Origin: Bacteroidaceae bacterium
GTDB taxonomy: Bacteria; Bacteroidota; Bacteroidia; Bacteroidales; Bacteroidaceae
Length of the DNA stretch: 50,845 bases
NCBI GenBank assembly: GCA_017617235.1
Contig: JAFZWQ010000035.1
Location: 1 to 50,845 of the forward strand
Direction: 5' to 3'
Below, piece by piece: positions 16,871 to 26,110 of this stretch. Each line of letters opens with the position of its first letter. The stretch's first letter is position 1. The notes beneath the pieces are model-generated. The model did no database searches and was not told where the DNA came from. It worked only from the letters and a program-made list of their open reading frames with translations. Made by a program: the position numbers and the translations under genes.

Positions 16871-18310
16871 TTATTCTGTACCGCCTCCCAAAGCCTGGTA
16901 TAGAGCAATAGTTCCGGAAATCACGTTGAATTGATTCGTGACTTGACTAATCTGAGCCCCAAGCAGTCCGCTTTGTGCAGTCAAGACGTTCAGATAAGTC
17001 ACCTGGTTACTGTTCTTCATTAACTCCTGAGTGGCTTCTACGGCATCGGTCAGGCTTACGACCTGTTTGTCAAGGAATTCCTGTTCAGCTGTGAAAACCT
17101 TGATGCGTGCCATCGATCCAGCAACTTCGTATCCGGCATCAAGAACACTCTGCTGGAATCCAATCTTGGCAACTTCCATTTCTGCCTTCGCGTTTTTATA
17201 GGCTGCACGCAACTTGCCTCTGGCAAAGATGGATTGTGTGAGGCTTCCAACCAGAGAGGCTATTATGCCACCGGGATTGATAACCAAATTACCAAGAGAG
17301 TTGGTGTATTGTCCTGATGCAGAGATGTTTAGAACTGGGAAGAACGATGCCTTTGCCTGATTCTTTCCGTAGAATGCACTGGCCAGTGCCAATTCTGCCT
17401 GGCGCACGTCGGGACGACGATTCAGAATGCTGATAGGTACACCCGTTACACACATAGAAGGTTTCTTGAACGAATCCAATGTGTTGCGATCAAACGAATG
17501 AGGCACTTCGCCAATCAGGTTGGCCAACGTGTTCTCTGTTCTTGTAATCTGGTCCTTAATCTCAACGATATTTGCACAGATTGACCAATAGTTGGCTTCT
17601 GTGCTGGCAACAGCAGCTTTGTTCGATTGTCCGGCTTCCATCAAGAGTTTTGTAACCTCCAAGTTCTGCTTCCAATTATCACGGGTCTCTTCGCTGATAC
17701 GCAACTGTTCGTCCAGCAGACAAAGCGTGTAATAAAGTGTGGCAACGTTGGCTATTATACCTGTCTGTACGGCCTGACGTATGGATTTCATGTTCTCAAC
17801 AGCCACCTCGCTGCCTTTCTTGGCATTACGTAGCTGACCAAAACAATCCACTTGCCATTGGGCAGATAATGGCAAAGAATATGTTTTTGTTGCTCCGCCT
17901 CCTAATGTGCCTTTATATGCTGCACGGTCTTGTGGATCCCACGCACCGCTAATGGTACCTTGTGGTGCGAAAGTCAACATCGGCAGGAAGGCTAGTTTTG
18001 CAGCTTTTAGGTTGTTTTGTGCCTCTTCAATGCGCAACTCTGCTTGTCGCATATTGGCATTCTGTGCCAAACCTCGTTCTATGATGGCCTGCAGTTTGGG
18101 GTCGGTGAATACTTCACGCCACGACAGGTCGCCAAGTCCCAGAGAGTCGCCACTCAGGGCACGGCCATAGATACCGTCGGTCTTGATGTCGTCCGGGCGC
18201 TCATAGTTCTTATAGACTCCACACGAACTGAGTAAAAGGATAAGAAGCCCCATCCCCAATCCCCTCCCGAGGAAGGGGCGTATATACGCTTGTGATTTTG
18301 TCATATTCAT
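16871..18310 (-). CDS. RND efflux outer-membrane lipoprotein (TolC/NodT family)
   Basis: This 479-residue protein is the outer-membrane channel of the tripartite pump whose other parts are upstream. The lipobox LLSSC (Cys at about residue 30) marks a lipoprotein. Two OEP repeats follow, with long helices (MRQAELRIEEAQNNLKAA; NRRPDVRQAELALASAFYG). Residues 9-22 (IRPFLGRGLGMGLL) are encoded by a C/G-rich repeat unit (about 18243-18290), so a dispersed repeat has become part of the signal peptide. It lies 61 nt after the RND gene, the gap holding another repeat of that type. Confidence 0.93.
   Translation of the reverse strand: MNMTKSQAYIRPFLGRGLGMGLLILLLSSCGVYKNYERPDDIKTDGIYGRALSGDSLGLGDLSWREVFTDPKLQAIIERGLAQNANMRQAELRIEEAQNNLKAAKLAFLPMLTFAPQGTISGAWDPQDRAAYKGTLGGGATKTYSLPLSAQWQVDCFGQLRNAKKGSEVAVENMKSIRQAVQTGIIANVATLYYTLCLLDEQLRISEETRDNWKQNLEVTKLLMEAGQSNKAAVASTEANYWSICANIVEIKDQITRTENTLANLIGEVPHSFDRNTLDSFKKPSMCVTGVPISILNRRPDVRQAELALASAFYGKNQAKASFFPVLNISASGQYTNSLGNLVINPGGIIASLVGSLTQSIFARGKLRAAYKNAKAEMEVAKIGFQQSVLDAGYEVAGSMARIKVFTAEQEFLDKQVVSLTDAVEATQELMKNSNQVTYLNVLTAQSGLLGAQISQVTNQFNVISGTIALYQALGGGTE
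18243..18290. repeat. G/C-rich REP-like repeat inside a signal-peptide coding region
   Basis: CCCCATCCCCAATCCCCTCC followed by CGAGGAAGGGG has the same character as 18342-18372 and 46328-46388 (CCTCCC...GGGAGG cores with GGGGATTGGGG-like parts). Here it codes residues 9-22 of the outer-membrane lipoprotein. Confidence 0.6.
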
Positions 18311-18341
18311 TATTATAATACCGTTATTTCCCGTAACTTCT

Positions 18342-18372
18342 CCCTCCCTTTGGAGGGTGAAGGGGTAGGGGT
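18342..18372. repeat. G/C-rich REP-like repeat between RND and TolC genes
   Basis: CTCCCTCCCTTTGGAGGGTG then AAGGGGTAGGGGT forms a small stem (CCCTCC/GGAGGG). It resembles the elements at 18243-18290 and 46328-46388. Confidence 0.6.
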
Positions 18373-21300
18373 CAGTTTCTATTTTCGTTTTTCTCTCGTT
18401 GGCTCCGTTCTCGTTCTTTCAGGAACTGCTGGTCGGCTTCTTCCTTCATAACAGGTCGAATCTTTTCCTGCAGATACTCGAAGAAGATGAAGAATACGGG
18501 CACTGTGAACAAAATGGCCAATGTGCCGACAATCATACCACCAACTACACCCACACCGATGGTGCGGTTACCATTGGCGCCAGCACCTGTAGCCATGAGC
18601 AGGGGAACCATACCCAGTACGGCTGTCAGTACCGTCATCAGAATGGGACGCAGACGTGCTTCTGCAGCAGCGTATGCGGCTTCTACAATACCCATACCCT
18701 TACGACGACGTTCCAAAGCGAACTCCGTAATCAGGATAGCCGTCTTGGCCAGCAAACCGATAAGCATGATAACACCCGTTTGCAGATAGATGTTATTTTC
18801 GATTCGACCGATTGGTGGGAATACGGCATAAATTTGATTCCAAACCCAGGCAAAGCCAAACGAACCCATCAGACCTGCGGGTACGGAAAGGATAACCGCC
18901 ATGGGGATGAGGAAACTCTCGTACAAACTGGAGAGAATCAGGAAGATGAGAATAACGCAGACGCCATAGATAAGCAGCGATTTGTTGGAACCCATCTGCT
19001 CGTGCTCTTCACGCGATATGCTACCATATTCATAAGTAATATAGTCGGGCAGAGTCTGCTGCTTTACTTCCTCGACGGCTTTCATCACGTCTGTTGAGGT
19101 GTAACCCTGTGATGGCGAAGCCATGATGGTGATTTCCGAGAACAGGTTGAAACGTGTGTCGTTCTCAGGTCCCAATACGGGAGTAAGCTTAACGAACTGC
19201 GAGAGAGGAGCCATAGATGTACCGATGCGGACATACATATTCGAGAGGTCCATTTCATTGGTACGCAGTTTCGGGTCGGCTTGCAGCATTACGCGGTAAA
19301 CCTTACCAAACTGGTTGAAGTTCGACACATATGAACCACCACAGTATGAGCCAAGGGTCGAGAGAACCGTCTTGGGCGATACACCGGCCAGTTTGCACTG
19401 GGCAGCATCTACTTCAACCTGATACTGGGGATAAGAACGTGCATACGATGTCATAGCCATCTGTACTTCGTCGCGGGCATTCAATGCAGCCAGGAACTTC
19501 TGGGTCAATTCCAGGAACTGTCCCTTGTCACCGTCGGATTTATCCTGCAGGTGCAAGTCAACGTTCGAACCCATACCGTAGCCGGGAATCATACCTGGTT
19601 CGAATACGAAGATTTGTGCCTCAGGAATTTCCCTTGCCAATTGTCCCATGAGCATATACTTCTTAATAGAAGAGGTGTGTATGAATCCTGTTCCAGGAAT
19701 CCAACTACCAGAACGCTCGTCCCAATGTTTCAGTTTCAGGATGACCATAGCGTTGGCTGCACCCTGACCGCTCATCATACCATAACCCGAAACACGTGAG
19801 AAGTCGCGGATATCCTCGTCCTTCTCGACAATGGCTTGAATCTTGTCCAATACCTTTTCTGTTTGTCCCAGGTTCGAGCCGGGAGGACAGGTCACGTTCA
19901 CCATCATTACACCTTGGTCTTCCTGAGGTACCAGTCCCTTAGGTAGGTTCGTCATCGTCAGATAAAGCAGTACGAAGGAAATAACGACACTGAGGGTAGC
20001 TACCCAACGGTGGTTGACAACCCCACGAAGGAATCGGGTGTATTTGCCCATTACGGCACCAAACGAAGCCTCGTATGCAGCACGGGTTCGTTTATTCAGT
20101 CCAATGAAGAAACCGTCTATGGAATTGCGCTTCGTACGTTCTTCCTTGGCTGGACGCATCATCATGGCACATAGGGCAGGGCAGACAACAAGTGCACTTA
20201 CACAGGATATACCTACGGCTGTAGCCAGCGTTACACCAAACTGGGTATAGAACATACCGGATGTGCCTCCCATCATGGTTACGGGGATGAACACAGCCAT
20301 AAATACGAAGGTACACGAGATTACGGCCATCGTTACATCGCTTAATGCATCCTTTGTGGCCTGATAGGGGCTCTTGTAACCGGCATCGAACTTTGCCTGT
20401 ACGGCTTCCACCACCACAATGGCATCATCCACCACAGTACCGATGGCCAGCACCAATGCGAACAATGTCAGCAGGTTCAGGGTGAATCCCGCTACACGCA
20501 AGGCGGCAAACGTACCTACCAGCGAGATGATGATGGAGATGGAGGGTATCAGTGTGGCCTTGAAGTCCTGCAGGAAGAAGTAAACCACAATCAGCACCAG
20601 AATCAGGGCGATGATCAGGGTTTCCTCTACATTGGCGATGGATTCCAGAAGGAAGTCGTTCGAGGACATCATCTGTACAAAGTACATACCCTTGGGCAGG
20701 TCCTTCTCCAATTCTTTCAGTTTAGCCGAAAAACGGTCGTTGGTTTCCTTGGCGTTTGCACCAGCCAACTGGAAGGCCATGAACTGAACGGCATGCTTGC
20801 CATCCACCTGACCGCTGTATCCGTAGTCGGCTTGTCCCATTTCCACATCGGCTACATCTTTCAGACGCAGTAAACTTCCGTCTTGCTTGGCCAGAATGAC
20901 GATATTTTCGAATTCTTCTACGCTTCTCAAACGTCCAGTATACTTCATGGTGTACTGATAGACGTTATCAACGTTCTTTCCGTGGCCACCTTCGGTGGGC
21001 TTTTCGCCTAATGTGCCGACGGCAGCTTCCAGGTTCTGTTCTGCCAGACAGTTTGTTATGTCGCTGGGAATGAGCCCGTACTGAGCCATCACTTCTGGCT
21101 TCATCCATACACGCAGCGAATAGGATGCACCCAGACAGAACACCTCACCTACACCCTGGATACGCTTCAGCTGCGGAGTAACGTTGATGTTCATGTAGTT
21201 CGACATGAAGTTTGCGTCGTAGTCGGGATTCTCCGTTACTAATGCGTTAATCTGCAGGAATGATGTCTGTCGCTTGTATGTGGTGACACCAATCATGGTT

Positions 21301-21668
21301 ACCTCCTGTGGCAGCAATCCCTGTGCCATAGACACACGGTTCTGCACGTTTACGGCAGCCATATCGGGGTTGGTACCCTGCTTGAAGTAAACCGTTACGG
21401 TACCCGTTCCTGAGTTTGTGGCGGTGCTGGTCATGTAAATCATGTTTTCCACACCGTTGATGCTCTCCTCCAGCGGCTGAATAACGGCTTTCGTAACCGT
21501 TTCGGCACTGGCGCCTGGGTATGTTGCATTCACCACAACAGTTGGTGGTGCGATATCGGGGAACTGTTCAACAGGCAGGCTGAAGTATGACAGCGCTCCC
21601 AGGAACAGAATAACGATGGCGATGGATATAGCCATCACCGGACGTTTGATAAATATATTGCCTTTCAT
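18372..21668 (-). CDS. RND multidrug efflux transporter, HAE1/AcrB family
   Basis: This 1098-residue inner-membrane pump uses the proton gradient to export hydrophobic compounds through the paired adaptor and TolC-like channel. The N-terminus MKGNIFIKRPVMAISIAIVI is typical, as is LPVEQFPDIAPPTVVV. The proton-relay aspartates sit in GTVVDDAIVVVEAV of the fourth membrane helix. Two large periplasmic loops and about 12 membrane helices are present. The charged tail (FLKERERSQREKNENRN) is short. It is preceded by the adaptor gene with 1 nt between stop and start codons, so the two are co-translated. Substrates cannot be predicted. Confidence 0.96.
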   Translation of the reverse strand: MKGNIFIKRPVMAISIAIVILFLGALSYFSLPVEQFPDIAPPTVVVNATYPGASAETVTKAVIQPLEESINGVENMIYMTSTATNSGTGTVTVYFKQGTNPDMAAVNVQNRVSMAQGLLPQEVTMIGVTTYKRQTSFLQINALVTENPDYDANFMSNYMNINVTPQLKRIQGVGEVFCLGASYSLRVWMKPEVMAQYGLIPSDITNCLAEQNLEAAVGTLGEKPTEGGHGKNVDNVYQYTMKYTGRLRSVEEFENIVILAKQDGSLLRLKDVADVEMGQADYGYSGQVDGKHAVQFMAFQLAGANAKETNDRFSAKLKELEKDLPKGMYFVQMMSSNDFLLESIANVEETLIIALILVLIVVYFFLQDFKATLIPSISIIISLVGTFAALRVAGFTLNLLTLFALVLAIGTVVDDAIVVVEAVQAKFDAGYKSPYQATKDALSDVTMAVISCTFVFMAVFIPVTMMGGTSGMFYTQFGVTLATAVGISCVSALVVCPALCAMMMRPAKEERTKRNSIDGFFIGLNKRTRAAYEASFGAVMGKYTRFLRGVVNHRWVATLSVVISFVLLYLTMTNLPKGLVPQEDQGVMMVNVTCPPGSNLGQTEKVLDKIQAIVEKDEDIRDFSRVSGYGMMSGQGAANAMVILKLKHWDERSGSWIPGTGFIHTSSIKKYMLMGQLAREIPEAQIFVFEPGMIPGYGMGSNVDLHLQDKSDGDKGQFLELTQKFLAALNARDEVQMAMTSYARSYPQYQVEVDAAQCKLAGVSPKTVLSTLGSYCGGSYVSNFNQFGKVYRVMLQADPKLRTNEMDLSNMYVRIGTSMAPLSQFVKLTPVLGPENDTRFNLFSEITIMASPSQGYTSTDVMKAVEEVKQQTLPDYITYEYGSISREEHEQMGSNKSLLIYGVCVILIFLILSSLYESFLIPMAVILSVPAGLMGSFGFAWVWNQIYAVFPPIGRIENNIYLQTGVIMLIGLLAKTAILITEFALERRRKGMGIVEAAYAAAEARLRPILMTVLTAVLGMVPLLMATGAGANGNRTIGVGVVGGMIVGTLAILFTVPVFFIFFEYLQEKIRPVMKEEADQQFLKERERSQREKNENRN

Positions 21669-21669
21669 A

Positions 21670-22776
21670 TTACTTCTTTACTTTCTGGTCGTCTTTCACC
21701 ATGCTTGCGCCTTCGGCAACAATCTCTGTGCCGGCTTCCAGGCCTGCGGTGACAATAAATTCCTTACCGTTGTTTTGGGGTAGTATGTCAACAACCTTGC
21801 TGTGTGCCACACCGTCCTTATCCACGATAAAGACTTTGTGCTTGTCCTGAGTCTGTACCACAGCTGTTGCGGGAACCACCAGAACATCCTTGTATTCTAC
21901 GGGGAAAATCACATTGCCGGTACTGCCCGAATGCAGCATGTGGTTGGGGTTGTTGAATACGGCACGCAACTGCACGCTACCCGTTGAACGGTCCACAACA
22001 CCGCTTGCGGTTTCTACCGTGCCTGTCGATTCGTATATGCTGCCGTCTACCAGTTGCAGCTGAACGGCAGGCATTGCCTTTATCAGTTTCTCAGCGCTGC
22101 CGGCTTTGCGGGTCAGAGCCAGATACTGGCTTTCGTTCATGCTGAAGTAAACATACATCTGGTTGTTGTCAGATACGGTGGTCAGAGCCTGGGGCATCGA
22201 AGGGCCGACCAAAGCACCTTGGCGATAGGGGAGCGTGCCCACAACGCCGTTGGCAGGACTCTTCACTACGGTGTACGAGAGCGAGTTTCTGGCGTTTACC
22301 AACTGAGCCTGTGCCTGTGCCACCTGGGCTTTGGCAGAGAGCAGCGTGTTTTGTGCGGTTTGCAGGTCGAATTCACTTACCACCTGCTTGTCGAACAACT
22401 GTTTGCGACTTTCACACGTGAGCTGTGCTGTAGCTTCCTGTGCCTGTGCGGCTTTCAAAGCAGCTTCAGCTGTGTTCAATGCAGCCTGATAGGGCACTTG
22501 GTCTATGATGAACAGGGTCTGTCCCTTGCTTACCTTCTGACCTTCAGTTACGCACAGACGCTGTAACGTACCGCTTACCTGAGGATAAACCTCAATGTCT
22601 TGCCGACCACGGATGGTGGCGCTGTACTTTGAATTCAGGGTTACGTCCTGTTGGGTAACTTTTGTGGTCTTGAACTCTACGATGGCAGCTTCCTGCTGTT
22701 TCTTCCCACCGCACGAGCACAGCATAGCGGTCATGACTAATGCTGATACCACAGCGAATTTAATGTTCTTTCTCAT
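21670..22776 (-). CDS. RND efflux periplasmic adaptor (MFP, AcrA/HlyD family)
   Basis: This 368-residue lipoprotein links the inner-membrane pump to the outer channel. The signal ends in the lipobox MLCSC. The biotinyl-lipoyl-like halves flank a helical hairpin (AALKAAQAQEATAQ, LSAKAQVAQAQAQL), with IEVYPQVSGTLQRLCVTEGQ before it and SPANGVVGTLPYRQGALVG after it. It is the first gene of the operon adaptor > pump > outer-membrane channel, from a promoter at 22811-22818. No dedicated regulator lies nearby. Confidence 0.95.
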   Translation of the reverse strand: MRKNIKFAVVSALVMTAMLCSCGGKKQQEAAIVEFKTTKVTQQDVTLNSKYSATIRGRQDIEVYPQVSGTLQRLCVTEGQKVSKGQTLFIIDQVPYQAALNTAEAALKAAQAQEATAQLTCESRKQLFDKQVVSEFDLQTAQNTLLSAKAQVAQAQAQLVNARNSLSYTVVKSPANGVVGTLPYRQGALVGPSMPQALTTVSDNNQMYVYFSMNESQYLALTRKAGSAEKLIKAMPAVQLQLVDGSIYESTGTVETASGVVDRSTGSVQLRAVFNNPNHMLHSGSTGNVIFPVEYKDVLVVPATAVVQTQDKHKVFIVDKDGVAHSKVVDILPQNNGKEFIVTAGLEAGTEIVAEGASMVKDDQKVKK

Positions 22777-22810
22777 ATTGTTAAGGAGTTATTAATTTCA
22801 AAATCGGCTG

Positions 22811-22854
22811 CAAATATACGAAAAAAAAACGAACCACGGGGTTCTCGTGATTCG
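22811..22854 (-). promoter_or_regulatory. Terminator of the TlpA-like gene running into the RND promoter
   Basis: On the minus strand a hairpin CGAATCACG/CGTGGTTCG (22854-22830) is followed by nine T and directly by the -7 box TATATTTG (22818-22811). This ends the upstream thioredoxin-like gene and starts the efflux operon. Confidence 0.65.
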
Positions 22855-22879
22855 TAATTAACAATCTTTAATTGTTAGG

Positions 22880-24094
22880 TTATTCGGCAAACAGTTTGTC
22901 AATGAAGTCCGAAAGGTCTTTTCCGCGCAACTTTTCGGCAATAATCTTGCCGCTGGCATCCATAATGAAGATGCTGGGAATGTACTGCACCTGATACTCC
23001 ATGATGGCCTGTTTGTCCACGTCGATGTAGTTGCACCAGGGCTCGTCCATCTCGTCCAGCGTCTCCTCCCAGTCCTCGAAGTGGCGGTCAACGCTTAAAC
23101 CTATGATGTCCAAACCTTTGGAATGATATTTCTCGTGCAGGCGCTTCAGGTTGGGGACTTCGTTCAAGCAGGGTTCACACCACGATGCCCAGAAGTCGAG
23201 CAGCAGATAGCGGTTGGTTTGGTGCGTAAAAGAAAGCAGCTTTTCCTGACGGTCGCGGTTCATTACGGCAACCGTGGGTGCAATGTTCCCTACCATTGAT
23301 GGGGGATATACGGCATCCTTTACCTCGCGTCCATAGTAACTTTGCTTTGCAGCATCGCTCATGGCGTCGTAAAGTTGGCGCTGGTTCTTGTCGATATTGT
23401 TGCCGAAACGGAGCATAAGTAAAGGTGCAAGAAAAGTCTCTTTCTGCTTCAGTATCATCGACTTATAGTAATCATTTAAGTCGATATAGTTGTTCGTTAC
23501 ACGTCCTATGTACTCTTGTCCCTGTGCGGTTTGGTACATATCGGCAATTACCTGTTCGTTTTTCTCTTCTTTGGCTTTACGGATAACTCTCTGCACATCG
23601 CGGAATTGGCTGCTGACGATGTCTGTCAGACTGTCCATATGCAGGAAATAATCGGTAACCGCTGTCTTATAGGTTGTTTGCCAGGCAGCCCCCGAAACGT
23701 CCATTTTGGAGAACTCCACAATATTGCGATTCCCGTTCTTGGCTTTACGCAGACGTCCGGATACGCGGATGTCCTCGTTGGGACTGGCCAGTATCTCGAA
23801 ACCACCGTTGTATCCCTTCATTCCCAGGATAATCAATCGGGGTTCGTTCAGGGGAATACGCAGCGTCAGATTCTCTTTTGCTTCCGTTTGCAGAATCAGT
23901 GGGGAAGTGGGTTTGTTGAACGTTCCCCACGACAGGGTGATGCTGTCGCCGTTTTGTGTTCCCTTTAGGTCCAGGGTGATGCGTGCCTCCTTTTGTGCAA
24001 ATACCGTTCCAATTGAAAATTGAAAATTGAAAATTGTAAATTGGGCTACGCAAGATAGCATTATCAATGCTGACAAAAACCTTCTTATATTCAT
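22880..24094 (-). CDS. TlpA-like exported thiol-disulfide oxidoreductase
   Basis: This protein of about 404 residues has an N-terminal beta-rich domain like DUF4369 and a C-terminal thioredoxin domain with the active site WASWCEPC and VPNLKRLHEKYH after it. It probably acts in periplasmic redox chemistry. I prefer ATG 24094 (MNIRRFLSALIMLS) over an upstream TTG at 24112. Most of the signal peptide core (QFTIFNFQFSIG) is written by a run of heptamers AATTGAA (24011-24043). It lies downstream of rho on the same strand, and its terminator is shared with the efflux promoter. Confidence 0.85.
   Translation of the reverse strand: MNIRRFLSALIMLSCVAQFTIFNFQFSIGTVFAQKEARITLDLKGTQNGDSITLSWGTFNKPTSPLILQTEAKENLTLRIPLNEPRLIILGMKGYNGGFEILASPNEDIRVSGRLRKAKNGNRNIVEFSKMDVSGAAWQTTYKTAVTDYFLHMDSLTDIVSSQFRDVQRVIRKAKEEKNEQVIADMYQTAQGQEYIGRVTNNYIDLNDYYKSMILKQKETFLAPLLMLRFGNNIDKNQRQLYDAMSDAAKQSYYGREVKDAVYPPSMVGNIAPTVAVMNRDRQEKLLSFTHQTNRYLLLDFWASWCEPCLNEVPNLKRLHEKYHSKGLDIIGLSVDRHFEDWEETLDEMDEPWCNYIDVDKQAIMEYQVQYIPSIFIMDASGKIIAEKLRGKDLSDFIDKLFAE
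24011..24043 (-). repeat. Heptamer tract (AATTGAA) inside a signal peptide
   Basis: Three AATTGAA units and AATTGTA in tandem, ending AATTG, code part of the hydrophobic core of the TlpA-like signal peptide. A short AAAATTG-type tract also occurs at 44312-44335. Confidence 0.8.
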
Positions 24095-24112
24095 AATCTC
24101 ATCAATATTCAA

Positions 24113-24147
24113 TAACCATTAACCATTAACCGTTAACCGTTAACCAT
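24113..24147. repeat. Heptamer tract (TAACCAT/TAACCGT, 5 units)
   Basis: TAACCAT twice, TAACCGT twice and TAACCAT once run without a break up to the rho stop codon, filling the gap between rho and the TlpA-like gene. Confidence 0.85.
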
Positions 24148-25919
24148 TATGAGTTCATGCTAATGAGGAATTCCTCGTTGTTCCTGGTGTGTTCCATGCG
24201 GCTCTTCAGTTCGTTCATGGCCTCTATGGGGTTCATGTCCGAAAGGAATTTGCGCAGAATCCACATGCGGTTCAGGGTGGTCTGATCCTGCAGCAGGTCG
24301 TCGCGACGTGTGCTCGATGCCACGATGTTTACGGCAGGGAAGATACGCTTGTTGGCCAGCGTGCGATCCAGCTGCAGTTCCATGTTACCTGTACCCTTGA
24401 ACTCCTCGAAGATTACTTCGTCCATCTTCGAACCGGTATCTGTCAGGGCTGTGGCGATGATGGTCAGCGAACCGCCGCCTTCAATGTTACGTGCAGCACC
24501 GAAGAAGCGCTTGGGTTTGTGCATGGCGTTGGCATCCACACCACCTGTCAGCACCTTTCCGCTGGCGGGTGTTACGGTGTTGTAGGCACGTGCCAGACGG
24601 GTGATGGAATCCAGGAAGATGACTACGTCGTGTCCGCATTCCACCATGCGTTTGGCTTTCTCCAGCACGATGCCGGCAATCTTCACGTGACGTTCTGCGG
24701 GTTCGTCGAAGGTGCTGGCAATCACCTCTGCATTTACGGTTCGTGCCATATCTGTAACCTCCTCGGGGCGTTCGTCCACGAGAAGCATCATCAGGTATGC
24801 CTCAGGGTGGTTCTTGGCGATGCTGTTGGCTATATCCTTCAGCAACAGTGTCTTACCGGTCTTTGGCTGAGCCACAATCAGTGCGCGCTGACCCTTACCG
24901 ATGGGTGCGAACAAATCTACGACACGCGACGACAGAGAGTCACCCTTGCCTGTGCACAGCTTGAATTTCTCGTCGGGGAACAGGGGTGTCAGGTGCTCGA
25001 AGGGACTGCGGTCGCGAACTATGCTGGGGTCGCAGCCATTGATGCGTGTGGCACGTATCAGGGGGAAGTATTTCTCGCCTTCGCGTGGTGGGCGCACAGG
25101 TCCTTCCACTACATCGCCCGTCTTCAATCCCAGTGTTTTTACAATCTGTTGGCTGACGTATATATCGTCGGGCGAAGCCAGGTAGTTATAGTCGCTGGAA
25201 CGCAGGAATCCGAAACCTTCGGGCATGATTTCCAGCACGCCTTCGCCCTTGATGCGTTCGCCAAAGTCGTATCGCTGCATGCGAGGCAGTTCTGTGGGCT
25301 TTTCATCATCCTTCCTCTCTTCTTCGCCTACGGGGCCTGCCACTTGTGGAATGTCCTTGATGATGATGAAGTCGGGTTCATCGCGCTTGAAAAATTCCTC
25401 CGCCGTCATTGCTTTGGGCTTCGGCTGCTGCTTGGGAGCCTCCTCTGTCTGTGCCTTGGGGGCTTCCTTGGGCTGCTTGGCTTCCTGCTTCTTCACGGGC
25501 TTAGCCTGTTCCTTAGCCTGTTCCTTTGCCTCTTTCTTGGGCTGTTCCTTGGGCTGTTCCTTTGGCTGTTCCTTGGCCTCTTCCTTAGGTTGCTCCTTGG
25601 GTTGTTCCTTCTTCTTCCGACCGGACTCCTTGGTGGCTTTGGTTTCGTCCTTTGGCTTTTCGGGCTCCTGCTCCTTGGTTTCCTTCTTGGGACGTCCGCG
25701 CTTGGGTTTGGGCGTCTCAGCGGCAGGCTGTTCCTTTTCGACCTTCTTGGGGCGTCCGCGTTTGGGCTTTTCGCTTGCTGCTGCGGGCATGGTGGATTCC
25801 TTATCTATAATGTTATATATGAGCTCCATTTTGTCGTTCGACATCTGTGCTCCAATGCTCAATCCAAGCTCCACGAGCTGTTCGGGAGTCATGCTTTCGA
25901 GTTCACTCTTTGTGTGCAT
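24147..25919 (-). CDS. rho: Transcription termination factor Rho with long low-complexity insert
   Basis: Rho is a hexameric RNA helicase that ends transcription. The 590-residue protein is much longer than E. coli Rho (419). Residues 1-45 form a Rho_N helix domain ([19 protein letters not shown]). Residues 50-190 are a K/E/P/Q-rich repeat region ([16 protein letters not shown] three times). The RNA-binding domain starts near [15 protein letters not shown]. The ATPase core has [10 protein letters not shown] and the R-loop region [16 protein letters not shown]. Similar inserts are usual in Bacteroidetes Rho, and phase separation driven by the insert has been reported in Bacteroides. A TACCTTTG box lies at 25994-26001. 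Confidence 0.96.
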   Translation of the reverse strand: MHTKSELESMTPEQLVELGLSIGAQMSNDKMELIYNIIDKESTMPAAASEKPKRGRPKKVEKEQPAAETPKPKRGRPKKETKEQEPEKPKDETKATKESGRKKKEQPKEQPKEEAKEQPKEQPKEQPKKEAKEQAKEQAKPVKKQEAKQPKEAPKAQTEEAPKQQPKPKAMTAEEFFKRDEPDFIIIKDIPQVAGPVGEEERKDDEKPTELPRMQRYDFGERIKGEGVLEIMPEGFGFLRSSDYNYLASPDDIYVSQQIVKTLGLKTGDVVEGPVRPPREGEKYFPLIRATRINGCDPSIVRDRSPFEHLTPLFPDEKFKLCTGKGDSLSSRVVDLFAPIGKGQRALIVAQPKTGKTLLLKDIANSIAKNHPEAYLMMLLVDERPEEVTDMARTVNAEVIASTFDEPAERHVKIAGIVLEKAKRMVECGHDVVIFLDSITRLARAYNTVTPASGKVLTGGVDANAMHKPKRFFGAARNIEGGGSLTIIATALTDTGSKMDEVIFEEFKGTGNMELQLDRTLANKRIFPAVNIVASSTRRDDLLQDQTTLNRMWILRKFLSDMNPIEAMNELKSRMEHTRNNEEFLISMNS

Positions 25920-25993
25920 GTAAACGTTGGGTTATAAAGTGTTATTAGGAATTATTCGTGGGATTCACGGCAGCGAATTGCCGTTTTCTACAC

Positions 25994-26084
25994 GCAAAGG
26001 TAAGAAATAAATATGAAATACGTATCACGAAATCCTGTTTTTTTGCAATTTGTTTTATTATTTCGCGAGAAATGTGTATTTTCG
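25994..26084. promoter_or_regulatory. Divergent promoters for rho (-) and the ABC-F gene (+)
   Basis: TACCTTTG on the minus strand (25994-26001) precedes rho. TATTTTCG on the plus strand (26077-26084) precedes the ABC-F gene. Confidence 0.6.
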
Positions 26085-26110
26085 TGCTGCGTTTCAAGTA
26101 ATCCTATCCT

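Noticed and set aside
24189-25937. 582-codon plus-strand frame opposite rho
   Set aside because: It mirrors the whole rho gene and has Leu/Phe/Cys-rich low complexity from the reverse of the K/E/Q region; no family match or promoter.
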